A stretch of DNA of 64,000 nucleotides. Source: Salinibacterium xinjiangense (lineage in GTDB: Bacteria > Actinomycetota > Actinomycetes > Actinomycetales > Microbacteriaceae). The first letter of the stretch is position 1. Every line of letters begins with the position of its first letter. The position numbers were made by a program, and so were the translations under genes. The DNA lies in NCBI RefSeq assembly GCF_014645015.1, contig NZ_BMLC01000004.1, positions 62,001 to 126,000 on the forward strand, read 5' to 3'. This document shows, piece by piece, positions 16,638 to 24,972 of the stretch. The notes under the pieces are model-generated. The model worked only from the letters and a program-made list of their open reading frames with translations. It did no database searches and was not told the origin of the DNA.

Positions 16638-17588
16638 TTATCGGCTGAATCCCGGCTCGCCCAGCTCCCCGAGGATGCGGTTGAGATCGCCCACGGTCGC
16701 AAAGTCGATGACAATCTGGCCCTTGCTCGCACCAAGACTCACCTTCACCCTAGTGTTCAGCCTGTCACCCAGTCGCTCCGCGATCTCGTCGAGCTGCCCC
16801 TGGCGCCGACCTGCTGACGGCTTCGACCTTGCGGGCTTCGGAGACAGTTGACCGGCAGCGGCTTCCGCCGCTCGCACGGAGAGGTCTTCATTGACGATCT
16901 TGTCGGCAAGCCGCTCCATCGACGCGTCATCCCCCGCAGCAAGGATGGCCCTGGCGTGTCCGGCGCTCAGCACACCCGACGCCACTCGGTTCTGCACTGC
17001 CGTCGGAAGACGAAGCAACCGGAGCGTATTCGTGATCTGGGGCCGGGAACGCCCGATACGGTTCGCGAGCTGCTCCTGCGTAATCCCGAAATCAGCAAGC
17101 AACTGCTGGTAGGCGGATGCCTCCTCCAGCGCGTTGAGGTTCGCCCGATGGAGGTTCTCGAGCAGGGCATCCCGAAGCATGTCTTCATCGGCGGTGCTCT
17201 TGATGACCGCTGGAATTGTCGCCAGACCGAGCTGCTTCGTTGCGCGTAGACGACGCTCCCCCATGATCAGCTCGTACTGCGGCTCCCCCGCGGCGGCACC
17301 CGTCCGAGGGCGCACGACGATGGGCTGCAGAACTCCGATCTCCCTGATCGACACCACGAGTTCGTTGAGTTCATCTTCCTTGAACTCAGTCCGGGGTTGC
17401 TTAGCATTGGGAACAATGTCATCGGGTGAAAGATTCGCGAGCCGTGCCCCGGGTACGGCCAGAAGACCCTGGGGCGCTGCTCCTCCCGTGGGAAAGAACA
17501 CGTCGACCGGGCGCTGTGTCGATTCGTCATTCGCCGGTATGAGCGAGCCGATCCCACGACCAAGCCCCGTACGCTTCGGTGCGGCCAT
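16638..17588 (-). CDS. parB: Chromosome partitioning protein ParB
   Basis: Binds parS, spreads along DNA as a CTP-dependent clamp and works with ParA to segregate origins. The 316 residues contain the N-terminal CTP-binding motif GERRLRA (about 127), the ENLHRANLNALEEA block, the helix-turn-helix FGITQEQLANRIGRSRPQITNTLRLL (split here: FGITQEQLANRIG, then SRPQITNTLRLL, about 166-190), and a C-terminal dimerisation domain. The start overlaps the parA stop by one base. Two parS sites lie close by, at 18498 and 19358. Confidence 0.96.
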   Translation of the reverse strand: MAAPKRTGLGRGIGSLIPANDESTQRPVDVFFPTGGAAPQGLLAVPGARLANLSPDDIVPNAKQPRTEFKEDELNELVVSIREIGVLQPIVVRPRTGAAAGEPQYELIMGERRLRATKQLGLATIPAVIKSTADEDMLRDALLENLHRANLNALEEASAYQQLLADFGITQEQLANRIGRSRPQITNTLRLLRLPTAVQNRVASGVLSAGHARAILAAGDDASMERLADKIVNEDLSVRAAEAAAGQLSPKPARSKPSAGRRQGQLDEIAERLGDRLNTRVKVSLGASKGQIVIDFATVGDLNRILGELGEPGFSR

Positions 17589-18505
17589 TATTCGGGGGCC
17601 CCACGGTGCGCGATCTCGCCCGCAGCCTCGAGATACGAGAGTGACCCCGGTGAATTTGCGTCGTAGCTGATCACTGTCTGTCCATAACTTGGTGCCTCTG
17701 AGATTCGAACTGAACGGGGAATAAGAGTCCGGAGAACCTGTTCAGGAAAGTGGTCGCGCACGTCCTTCACAACCTGATTCGCCAGGTTTGTACGGGCGTC
17801 GTACATCGTCAGCAGGATCGTCGACACTGCAAGGTCTGGATTCAGGTGGCGCTCGATGAGCTGGATGTTGCTCAGCAACTGGCTGAGGCCCTCAAGAGCG
17901 TAGTACTCACACTGGATCGGTATCAGCACCTCCTTCGCCGCAACGAACGCATTGATCGTCAGTAACCCCAGGGAAGGAGGGCAGTCGATAAATACATAGT
18001 GGAACTGGTCTGGGAACGTATCGAGGAAGGTGTCGAGTGCCGTTCGCAGGCGCTGTTCCCTCGCGACCAGCGAGACCAGCTCGATCTCGGCGCCCGCGAG
18101 GTGGATGGTGGCGGGCAGGCAGTACAGCTGCTCAGACTCAGGACTCTTCTGCACCACCTCGATCATGGGAACGTCATTAATGATCACGTCATAGACACTG
18201 GGGGTATCTGCCCTGTGCTCCACTCCCAACGCGGTTGAGGCGTTTCCCTGCGGATCCAGGTCAATAACGAGAACGCGCGCGCCTTCCCGCGCCAGAGCTG
18301 CTGCGAGATTCACCGTAGTCGTGGTTTTCCCAACGCCGCCTTTTTGATTCGCCACCGTGAAGATGCGGGGCTCTGGAGGCAACGGAAGCGACTGCGCTGC
18401 GATCGCACGGCGGCGGCGCGTGTTCTCCGCTATTTCCCGGGCCAGCGGCGTCGTGCCATCGAAGCTCCTCGTCGAATCGGCGAGATTTCCTTCGGGATGT
18501 TTCAC
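17588..18505 (-). CDS. parA: Chromosome partitioning ATPase ParA (Soj)
   Basis: A deviant Walker A ATPase that forms gradients on the nucleoid and moves ParB-parS complexes. The 305 residues include KGGVGKTTTTVNLAA (about 55) with the signature lysine, the DLDPQGNAST switch (about 83) and the FIDCPPSLG Walker B region (about 170). The start is a GTG at 18505 lying inside a parS palindrome, so ParB binding there could repress parAB. The N-terminal 45 residues precede the fold and are Arg-rich. It is coupled to parB by TAATG overlap. Confidence 0.96.
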   Translation of the reverse strand: MKHPEGNLADSTRSFDGTTPLAREIAENTRRRRAIAAQSLPLPPEPRIFTVANQKGGVGKTTTTVNLAAALAREGARVLVIDLDPQGNASTALGVEHRADTPSVYDVIINDVPMIEVVQKSPESEQLYCLPATIHLAGAEIELVSLVAREQRLRTALDTFLDTFPDQFHYVFIDCPPSLGLLTINAFVAAKEVLIPIQCEYYALEGLSQLLSNIQLIERHLNPDLAVSTILLTMYDARTNLANQVVKDVRDHFPEQVLRTLIPRSVRISEAPSYGQTVISYDANSPGSLSYLEAAGEIAHRGAPE

Positions 18506-18513
18506 GTGAAACC
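18498..18513. promoter_or_regulatory. parS site at the parA start codon
   Basis: TGTTTCACGTGAAACC matches the parS consensus TGTTTCACGTGAAACA at 15 of 16 positions. It covers the parA GTG start. ParB bound here would both load partition clamps and block parA translation or transcription (inference). Confidence 0.92.
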
Positions 18514-18554
18514 TTCTGCTGGCTTGAGCTGTGAGCTCGCTTGGTCGTTCGTGG

Positions 18555-19313
18555 TCAGTCCACTGTAGCCCGAAAAACCCGCGTCAACTCCGTCGTCAGG
18601 CCCTCGCCGAGCACGAGCACCTCCACATTCGTGAGATGGTGTTTCCGGATGGTGTTCTTCGCCACAAGCACCTCATCTGAGATCCTTGCGCCCTTCATGA
18701 ACACCATCTCGCCGCCGTGCCTCAGTAGCCGAACAGTAGCGGGAATCAGCTTCGTGAGCGCGGTCACTGCGCGGGCTGTGACCTGGTCCAGCGGTGCATC
18801 CAGCCTGGCGTCCTCCGCCCTCGCACGCACCACCACCACATTAGTCAGACCCAATTCCCGCGCCTCGCTTTCGAGCCAGGCAACCCTGCGCTCCATTGGC
18901 TCGATGAGAACGAAATCGCAATCCGGACGCGCCATGGCAAGCACCAACCCAGGAAGCCCTGCGCCACTACCGACATCGCCCACCCTGCCCGGCCGCAGAA
19001 GTGGAGCAATAAGCCCGCAGTTGATAATGTGACGCGTCCACAGCCTGGGCGACTCGAGTGGTCCGATCAGACCCAGTTCCTCGCCGCGCCGGCCCAGATC
19101 GTCCGTGTACTGCCGCACGAGACCAACGCGGTCACCGAACATCTCCTGCGCAAAGGCCGGTTCGAGCTCTAGGGCATCTCGATAAGAGACTTTGGGACCT
19201 GGGGCCTCCGCCCCTTCCGTGCCTGTCGTTTCGGCATCCGTAGGACCGACCCTTGCTGGTCCGACATCCGCTAGGTCACCCAGAGGTACACCACCGAAGG
19301 GAACGTCACTCAT
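18555..19313 (-). CDS. rsmG: 16S rRNA (guanine-527-N7)-methyltransferase RsmG (GidB)
   Basis: Methylates G527 of 16S rRNA using S-adenosylmethionine. The SAM-binding motif VGSGAGLPGLVLA is at about residue 118, with the FVLIEPMERRVAWL block after it. About 45 N-terminal residues (Gly/Thr/Glu-rich) precede the fold and make the protein longer than typical RsmG. I placed the start at ATG 19313; an in-frame ATG 18 nt upstream is possible. It lies between jag and parA, flanked by two parS sites, as in other actinobacteria. Confidence 0.93.
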   Translation of the reverse strand: MSDVPFGGVPLGDLADVGPARVGPTDAETTGTEGAEAPGPKVSYRDALELEPAFAQEMFGDRVGLVRQYTDDLGRRGEELGLIGPLESPRLWTRHIINCGLIAPLLRPGRVGDVGSGAGLPGLVLAMARPDCDFVLIEPMERRVAWLESEARELGLTNVVVVRARAEDARLDAPLDQVTARAVTALTKLIPATVRLLRHGGEMVFMKGARISDEVLVAKNTIRKHHLTNVEVLVLGEGLTTELTRVFRATVD

Positions 19314-19357
19314 GCGCCAGTGGCCTTTCATGGGAGCTCGCCGGGACGAGCTCGCGA

Positions 19358-19373
19358 TGTTTCACGTGAAACT
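19358..19373. promoter_or_regulatory. parS site at the end of jag
   Basis: TGTTTCACGTGAAACT matches the parS consensus at 15 of 16 positions and touches the jag stop codon. With the site at 18498 it makes a two-site centromere about 860 bp apart and within 5 kb of dnaA. Confidence 0.92.
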
Positions 19374-19908
19374 ATGAGCGGGTGATCACCGTGTGGCGAT
19401 CGCGCCCCTCGCCCTCGGACTGTGACGTGAACCCACGCTCTGCGACGACGTCATGAATAAGTTTGCGCTCGTACGAGGTCATAGCCGGGAGGGCCGCCGA
19501 CTCAGCGCCCGCCTCGATGCGCTCCACTGCCTTGTCGACCAGTAGTGCCAGTTCAGCCTCGCGTGTCTGGCGTGAACCCCCGACGTCGAGAATGAGGCGC
19601 GAGAAAGCCCCGGTCTTCGTCTGGACAGCAATCCTCGTCAGTTCCTGCAATGCGTTTACCGTATCCGGGCGGGAAAGAAGACGCAGGTTGGTCTGCTCGC
19701 TCGATGTCACCGAAAGGTATGCCCGACCGCCACGCGCATCGATCTCGATATCGCCATCGAGGTCCGTGATGTCCAGGAGCTCCTCGATGTAATCCGCGGC
19801 GATGTCGCCCTCCTCCTCAAGCTGATCCGGGGTCGATACCGTAACCGGCTCGATTGCGTGGTCCGCCGCGGCGATCTCGGGCTCATTGGTCTCGGTGACG
19901 TCGCTCAT
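19372..19908 (-). CDS. jag: R3H/KH RNA-binding protein Jag (KhpB)
   Basis: A 178-residue RNA-binding protein linked in other bacteria to cell elongation and control of cell-wall genes. It has an acidic N-terminus, a KH-like domain (about 55-110, with YLSVTSSEQTNLRLLSRPD) and a C-terminal R3H domain (about 120-178, MTSYERKLIHDVVAERGFTS...RHTVITRS; R3H-like residues present). The long Jag_N domain of firmicute homologues is missing, as usual in actinobacteria. ATG at 19908 overlaps the yidC stop by 4 bp (ATGA). Confidence 0.92.
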   Translation of the reverse strand: MSDVTETNEPEIAAADHAIEPVTVSTPDQLEEEGDIAADYIEELLDITDLDGDIEIDARGGRAYLSVTSSEQTNLRLLSRPDTVNALQELTRIAVQTKTGAFSRLILDVGGSRQTREAELALLVDKAVERIEAGAESAALPAMTSYERKLIHDVVAERGFTSQSEGEGRDRHTVITRS

Positions 19909-20891
19909 CGCTTGTTGCTTCCACTCTTCTTCTTGGCACGGTTCTTGCTGACAGGCTGCTGGCGCTGCACGTTCTTGATCTCTTCTACCTCTGTGACACC
20001 CGCTTCGTCCTCGATGATGACGATGCCCCTGCGCTGCTGACGCTTCGCCAGTCTCGTTTCACGAGCCAGCGCCGCTTCGCTACCGGGGGTGGGCAGATTG
20101 CGGATCACCAGGAACTGCTGCCCCATTGTCCAGAAGTTCGAGACGAGCCAATAGAACATCACGCCGAGTGGGAAGGTAAAACCAGAGAAAGCGAACACGA
20201 GAGGGAGTAAATACAGCAGGATGCGCTGCTGCTTGTACATCGGGCTGGCCTTCATCTCAGCGGACTGGTTCTTCGACATGATCTGCAGTTGCGTGATGAA
20301 CTGTGACCCTGTCATCAGGATGACCATCACGACCGCAATGATGATCACCGCGGTGTTGCCATTCGCTGTGCTGATCGCCAGGTGCAGCGGCGCGATGCCG
20401 AACAGCGACGAGGTTCCGAAAGACTCAGAGAGAGCTGGGTTGAGGAGGCCGACACCCGGAGTCCGGGAACCGTCGGCGTTAACATGCTGCGCATTGTTCA
20501 GCACCGAGAACAGTGCAAAAAATATCGGCATCTGTAGAAGGAGCGGCAGGCATGAACTCAGGGGGTTCGTCCCGGTCTTCTTGTACATCGCCATGGTTTC
20601 GCGAGACATGGCCTCGCGGGAGAACTGGTCTTTCTTGCCCTTGTACTTGTCCTGGATCTTCTTGATCTGAGGGGCAACCTCGAGCATGCGCCGCTGGCTC
20701 TTGATCTGCTTCACAAAAACGGGGATCAGGGCCGCACGAATTACCAGGACGAGCCCAACGATGGACAACACCCAGGTGAGCCCGGCATTCCCATCGAGCC
20801 CGGCCCCCTCCAGCATCGTGTGGAACAGTACGAGGATCGCCTCGACGACCCATTTGATGGGCCAAAGTATGGTGTTGATGATGTCAGGCAT
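19905..20891 (-). CDS. yidC: Membrane protein insertase YidC (Oxa1 family)
   Basis: Inserts and folds inner-membrane proteins, alone or with SecYEG. The 328 residues have an N-terminal helix (about 8-24), the membrane core with five predicted helices including WVLSIVGLVLVIRAALIPVFVKQI-like helix 2 (about 35-57) with the conserved Arg, a cytoplasmic helical hairpin, and a basic C-terminal tail rich in Lys and Arg. The start is the ATG at 20891; the same open frame extends upstream only through yidD coding sequence. It follows yidD by 8 bp and is coupled to jag. Confidence 0.95.
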   Translation of the reverse strand: MPDIINTILWPIKWVVEAILVLFHTMLEGAGLDGNAGLTWVLSIVGLVLVIRAALIPVFVKQIKSQRRMLEVAPQIKKIQDKYKGKKDQFSREAMSRETMAMYKKTGTNPLSSCLPLLLQMPIFFALFSVLNNAQHVNADGSRTPGVGLLNPALSESFGTSSLFGIAPLHLAISTANGNTAVIIIAVVMVILMTGSQFITQLQIMSKNQSAEMKASPMYKQQRILLYLLPLVFAFSGFTFPLGVMFYWLVSNFWTMGQQFLVIRNLPTPGSEAALARETRLAKRQQRRGIVIIEDEAGVTEVEEIKNVQRQQPVSKNRAKKKSGSNKR

Positions 20892-20899
20892 GCTTAAGG

Positions 20900-21244
20900 T
20901 CAGACCTTTCCGTCGCTCGAAGCAAAGCTGGTGGCGGATACCGCACAGGAATTCGGAACGGCGAAGCCGAACCTGTTGATTGCCACGCGCCCGTGTAAAG
21001 GAGAAGGGATGTCGTCGACACCGCCCTCTGCCCACGGGTGGCAACGAGTGAGCCGTCGTGAACCGAGCCACACACCCCGAACCACGCCGTGATGCTGTAT
21101 CGCCTGCATCGCGTAGTGAGAGCATGACGGGTAGTAGCGACACACGTCGCCGTATAACGGCGATATCACTGCGCGATACACCTTGAGGGTTGCAACCAGG
21201 ATGTTACGTGGAGCGAGAAGAACCCATGCCACTGCGAGCCTCAT
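20900..21244 (-). CDS. yidD: Membrane protein insertion efficiency factor YidD
   Basis: A small amphipathic, membrane-associated protein helping YidC-dependent insertion. The 114 residues show the family core VYRAVISPLYGDVCRYYPSC (about 23-42) with the conserved Cys pair, SHYAMQAIQHHG and the HPWAEGGVDD-type motif (about 69). It overlaps rnpA by 4 bp and lies 8 bp before yidC, the canonical rpmH-rnpA-yidD-yidC order. The last about 35 residues, past the family core, are not conserved. Confidence 0.93.
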   Translation of the reverse strand: MRLAVAWVLLAPRNILVATLKVYRAVISPLYGDVCRYYPSCSHYAMQAIQHHGVVRGVWLGSRRLTRCHPWAEGGVDDIPSPLHGRVAINRFGFAVPNSCAVSATSFASSDGKV

Positions 21245-21582
21245 CGCGTCATCACACCCTTCCTGATCGATCCGACGATCTCCGCATGAAGGGTAACCCA
21301 GTCAACCTCATGAGCGCCTGGCAAGGCTCTAATGACGATGTCATTGCCGGACCCGAGCTCCCCCAGAAGATCACGGCCCACAGCTCTCAAGCGCCGGCGG
21401 ATCCTGTTTCGGACCACGGCATTGCCCACAGCCTTGCTGACAATAAAGCCAAACCTCGTGGGGCCGGCGATGCCGTGATCGATGACGTGTACGACCGCAA
21501 CTCGGGATGCAACCCGACGACCGCGACGAACCGCCGTACGAAAATCGGCCGGCTGTACTACTCGGTTCGCTCGGGCAAGCAC
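21241..21582 (-). CDS. rnpA: Ribonuclease P protein component
   Basis: The protein subunit of RNase P, which trims tRNA 5' leaders with its RNA partner. The start was put at GTG 21582 (MLARANRV...), giving 113 residues, the normal length; the longer frame would overlap rpmH. The signature GFIVSKAVGNAVVRNRIRRRLR (shown in part: FIVSKAVGNAVVRNRIRRR) is at about residue 50-68. It follows rpmH by 22 bp. Confidence 0.95.
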   Translation of the reverse strand: MLARANRVVQPADFRTAVRRGRRVASRVAVVHVIDHGIAGPTRFGFIVSKAVGNAVVRNRIRRRLRAVGRDLLGELGSGNDIVIRALPGAHEVDWVTLHAEIVGSIRKGVMTR

Positions 21583-21604
21583 CGTCTGAGGCTGAACTGC
21601 CGCT

Positions 21605-21742
21605 TTACGCGGAAAGTTCAGTGCGGCCCTTGCGACGGCGGGCACCAAGGATGGCGCGTCCGGCGCGGGTGCGCATGCGAAGACGGAACCCGTGCACCTT
21701 GGCGCGACGGCGGTTGTTCGGCTGGAATGTTCTCTTGCTCAT
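21605..21742 (-). CDS. rpmH: 50S ribosomal protein L34
   Basis: A 45-residue, very basic ribosomal protein starting [20 protein letters not shown] and ending in GRTELSA. It matches L34 throughout, including the [11 protein letters not shown] block. The ATG is at 21742 and the TAA at 21605-21607. It is the first gene of the leftward rpmH-rnpA-yidD-yidC-jag-rsmG-parA-parB set and diverges from dnaA. A candidate promoter lies about 90 bp upstream. Confidence 0.97.
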   Translation of the reverse strand: MSKRTFQPNNRRRAKVHGFRLRMRTRAGRAILGARRRKGRTELSA

Positions 21743-21831
21743 AGTGATATCTCCAAAGCCCAGCTCTGAAGGCCGGAAAGATGTAAGCAGCCATCACTGG
21801 TTGTAGCAGACGGCTGGAAGTCAACTGATTA

Positions 21832-21860
21832 AAAGTACGTTGTTAATCAGCGCGGGTCAA
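21832..21860 (-). promoter_or_regulatory. Candidate promoter for rpmH-rnpA
   Basis: On the minus strand TTGACC (21855-21860) is followed after 17 bp by TACTTT (21832-21837). The -35 is good and the -10 only fair. It would give an rpmH leader of about 85 nt. Confidence 0.45.
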
Positions 21861-21881
21861 ACTTTACAGGTCGATCCTGCA

Positions 21882-22006
21882 TTATCCACATGCGGGTAAC
21901 TGGGGTTGGTACCGACATGCTGTGGACAACTAAGGTGAAGGCCTGCCGAAATATGGGCGGTTTAGGGCTTTCCGACCGCGGACGGGTCGACCGGGGCAGT
22001 GGATAA
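21882..22006. promoter_or_regulatory. DnaA boxes in the rpmH-dnaA gap
   Basis: TTATCCACA (21882-21890) is a perfect DnaA box. TGTGGACAA (21921-21929) is the complement of TTGTCCACA, the common actinobacterial box. AGTGGATAA (21998-22006) is one base off. They lie between divergent rpmH and dnaA and probably serve in dnaA autoregulation and as part of the origin. Confidence 0.75.
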
Positions 22007-22042
22007 CCCTGTTAGTAGAACACTAAAGAGGATGTGGCATCA

Positions 22043-23449
22043 ATGTCGGAATCACCCGACCCGACCCGAAATATCTGGCAATCGGTTCTATCGCGGCTGA
22101 CGGCTGATGACCGCATCACACCGCAACTCGTCGGGTTCATCAACCTCATCGAGCCCAAGGGCGTGATGGCTGGAACGCTATACCTCGAGGTACCAAACGA
22201 ACTAACCCGCAGCATGCTCGAACAACGCATCCGCCTGCCGCTACTGAATGCCATCGCCGGTTTGAGTGATGACGAGGACGTGTCGAACTTCGCGATCGTC
22301 GTGAATCCGGATATCCAGCAGGATATTCTCGAGCAATCAGCAGACCCGACAGAACAGCTCTATATAGAGCCAATCGTGGTGACCCCGATCGACCAACCTC
22401 GCCGCTCGGACTCTCGCCTCAATCCCAAATACAGTTTCGATAATTTCGTTATCGGTGGGTCGAACCGCTTCGCCCACGCTGCGGCCGTAGCCGTGGCCGA
22501 AGCACCCGCCAAGGCCTACAACCCTCTCTTCATCTATGGCGGATCAGGGCTGGGAAAAACCCACCTACTGCACGCCATCGGCCACTACGCGGAAAGTCTG
22601 TATCCGGGCATCCGAGTTCGGTATGTCAGCTCCGAAGAGTTCACCAACGACTTCATCAACTCCATCGCCAATAACAGGGCCTCAGTCTTCCAATCCCGTT
22701 ATCGCGAGATCGACATCCTCCTGATCGACGACATCCAGTTCCTCCAGGGTAAAGACTCGACCCAGGAGGCCTTCTTCCACACCTTCAATACGCTGCACGA
22801 CCACAACAAGCAGCTCGTAATCACCAGCGACCTACCCCCGAAGCATCTCACCGGGTTCGAGGACAGGATGCGGTCCCGATTCGAATGGGGCCTCATCACC
22901 GACGTGCAGGCTCCAGACCTCGAGACACGCATCGCCATCCTTCGTAAGAAGGCCCAGAGCGAGAAGCTCCAGATCGGGAATGACATCCTGGAATACATGG
23001 CGACGAAGGTGTCGTCGAATATCCGCGAGCTCGAGGGCACTCTCATCAGGGTCACGGCCTTCGCGAGCCTAAACAAACAGTCCGTCGACCTTGCTCTCGT
23101 CCAGACAGTCCTCAAAGACCTCATCACCCTCGACGAAGACAATGTCATCGCGCCGGTAGACATCATCAATCACACTGCCGAGTACTTCAAATTGACCATC
23201 GATGATCTCTACGGATCCTCGCGCTCCCAGGCCGTCGCCACCGCCAGACAGATTGCCATGTATCTCTGCCGAGAGATGACCAACCTCTCGCTCCCCAAAA
23301 TCGGCCAGCTGTTCGGCAACCGTGACCACACCACTGTCATGTACGCGAACAAGAAGATCACCGAACTGATGAAGGAGCGCCGCTCTATCTACAACCAGGT
23401 CACTGAACTCACGAGCCGCATCAAGCAGAACCATCGCTTCAAGCCCTAG
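22043..23449 (+). CDS. dnaA: Chromosomal replication initiator DnaA
   Basis: An AAA+ protein that binds DnaA boxes and opens the origin. I start it at ATG 22043 (468 residues) because AGAGG lies about 11 nt upstream; the GTG at 22034 is too close to that site. Domain I is about 1-85, a short linker follows, domain III carries Walker A GGSGLGKTHLLHA (about 170) and Walker B ILLIDDIQFL (about 230), and domain IV has the signature FGNRDHTTVMYA (about 432). Compared with mycobacterial DnaA the domain II linker is short. Confidence 0.97.
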   Translation: MSESPDPTRNIWQSVLSRLTADDRITPQLVGFINLIEPKGVMAGTLYLEVPNELTRSMLEQRIRLPLLNAIAGLSDDEDVSNFAIVVNPDIQQDILEQSADPTEQLYIEPIVVTPIDQPRRSDSRLNPKYSFDNFVIGGSNRFAHAAAVAVAEAPAKAYNPLFIYGGSGLGKTHLLHAIGHYAESLYPGIRVRYVSSEEFTNDFINSIANNRASVFQSRYREIDILLIDDIQFLQGKDSTQEAFFHTFNTLHDHNKQLVITSDLPPKHLTGFEDRMRSRFEWGLITDVQAPDLETRIAILRKKAQSEKLQIGNDILEYMATKVSSNIRELEGTLIRVTAFASLNKQSVDLALVQTVLKDLITLDEDNVIAPVDIINHTAEYFKLTIDDLYGSSRSQAVATARQIAMYLCREMTNLSLPKIGQLFGNRDHTTVMYANKKITELMKERRSIYNQVTELTSRIKQNHRFKP

Positions 23450-23799
23450 CCCCGTCCCGCTGGCTAGTTTCCACACCGTGTGAAACCCCTGTGGATAACT
23501 AGCCCGACTCGCCGTCCATCCTGTTGATACAAAAAAAGACCCTGTGGACTCCGCGCTGGCATGAGCGCTTCACGGCCTGCGACTTCCGTAGTTAATCCGA
23601 GCCGTACTACACAACTCACACGCATGTAGTTTCCAGTGGATGCATCGAAGTGAGAGGGTTATCCACAGTCTCCACAACGGTTAAGAATGTTGTTCTTTAT
23701 AAAGAAGATTTTGCTCGAGAATCAACCCATGGTCCGGGCGCGGGCCGCCTGTGCCAGTATTAACCGGCCAGTCCACACAACGCGTTAGGGGTGAACTAA
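23450..23799. other. Replication origin (oriC) region between dnaA and dnaN
   Basis: About 350 bp without a gene. DnaA boxes: TGTGGATAA (23490-23498) and TTATCCACA (23659-23667), both perfect and in opposite orientation, plus weaker TGTGGACTC (23543) and TCTCCACAA (23670). An A-run (AAAAAAA, about 23531) and an AT-rich stretch TTGTTCTTTATAAAGAAGA (about 23690-23708) could be the unwinding element. The position next to dnaA and dnaN supports the call. Confidence 0.8.
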
Positions 23800-24945
23800 G
23801 TGAAGTTCCAGGTAAATCGCGATGTGTTCAGTGAAGCCGTCTCATTCGCCGTCAAGCTGCTTCCACAGCGCACGACGCTGCCGATCCTGAGTGGCATCCT
23901 GATTGAAACAACCAAAGACGGACTCATACTCTCGTCATTTGACTATGAAGTGTCGGCTCGTACCGAGATCAGCGCAACCGTTGAAGAGCCCGGCCGCGTG
24001 CTGGTCTCTGGTCGCCTCCTCGCCGATATCGCGAGCCGGCTCCCCAACGCGCCGGTTACTTTCTCCACTGATGAGGGGCGAATCACCGTCGCATGTGGAG
24101 CTGGCCACTTCACGCTTCTCAGCATGCCGGTCGAAGAGTATCCAACCCTCCCCCAGGTGTCGGAAAAAGCAGGCATACTTCGCGCTGAGGACTTCGCTGC
24201 AGCAATCGCGCAAGTCGCGGTCGCCGCGTCCCGGGATGACGTGACGCCGGTCATCACGGGCGTCCAGCTCGAAGTTTCTGAGAACAGCGTCTCCCTCGTA
24301 GCGACAGATCGCTATCGTGTCGCAATCCGTCAGATCGAATGGGACGCGGGTAACTCGGGAGTCGAAACAGCAACAGCGCTCGTTCCAGCGAGGACACTTG
24401 TCGAGATCGGCAAGACCTTTGGGCACAGCGGCAATATATCGGTGGCAATCACAAGCACCGATGATCGCGAGTTAATTGCCTTCCGGGCCGACAAGAAGAC
24501 GGTCACCTCGCTGCTGATCAAGGGCAACTTCCCCCCGGTACGACGTCTGTTTCCAGACACCGTCGACAACTATGCAGTCATCAACACCGCTGAACTCATC
24601 GAAGCCGTACGGCGGGTGTCCCTCGTGCTGGAGCGAGAGGCGGCTCTTCGATTCACCTTCACCATCGAGGGAGTAACCCTTGAGGCCATCGGCTCGGAGC
24701 AAGCCCAGGCATCCGAATCAATCGACGCGTTCCTCACTGGCGTTGACACCGTCGTTTCACTCAAACCCCAGTTCCTGCTCGATGGCCTCAGTTCCGTCCA
24801 TTCCGAGTTTGTCCGCATCTCTTTCACGAAGACCGACAATCCCAATAAGCCGGGACCGGTGCTGATCACGAGCCAGTCTTCGAAAGATCAGCCCGGGGCG
24901 GACAATTACAAATATCTACTCCAGCCCAACCTGCTGTTGCGCTAA
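23800..24945 (+). CDS. dnaN: DNA polymerase III beta subunit (sliding clamp)
   Basis: A ring-shaped clamp tethering polymerase III to DNA. The 381 residues contain the three clamp domains; visible family blocks are LPQRTTLPILSGILIE (about 21), SVSLVATDRYRVAIR (about 165) and the C-terminal QFLLDGL region before the YLLQPNLLLR end, the last residues forming the partner-binding site edge. GTG at 23800 is the start, after the oriC region. gnd follows 27 bp later. Confidence 0.97.
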   Translation: MKFQVNRDVFSEAVSFAVKLLPQRTTLPILSGILIETTKDGLILSSFDYEVSARTEISATVEEPGRVLVSGRLLADIASRLPNAPVTFSTDEGRITVACGAGHFTLLSMPVEEYPTLPQVSEKAGILRAEDFAAAIAQVAVAASRDDVTPVITGVQLEVSENSVSLVATDRYRVAIRQIEWDAGNSGVETATALVPARTLVEIGKTFGHSGNISVAITSTDDRELIAFRADKKTVTSLLIKGNFPPVRRLFPDTVDNYAVINTAELIEAVRRVSLVLEREAALRFTFTIEGVTLEAIGSEQAQASESIDAFLTGVDTVVSLKPQFLLDGLSSVHSEFVRISFTKTDNPNKPGPVLITSQSSKDQPGADNYKYLLQPNLLLR

Positions 24946-24972
24946 CCACCCCTACTCCTGAGGAGTTTTTCG

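Noticed and set aside
20892-21143. Longer yidC start within yidD
   Set aside because: The extra residues overlap yidD in another frame and lack YidC homology; ATG 20891 gives the membrane-helix start.
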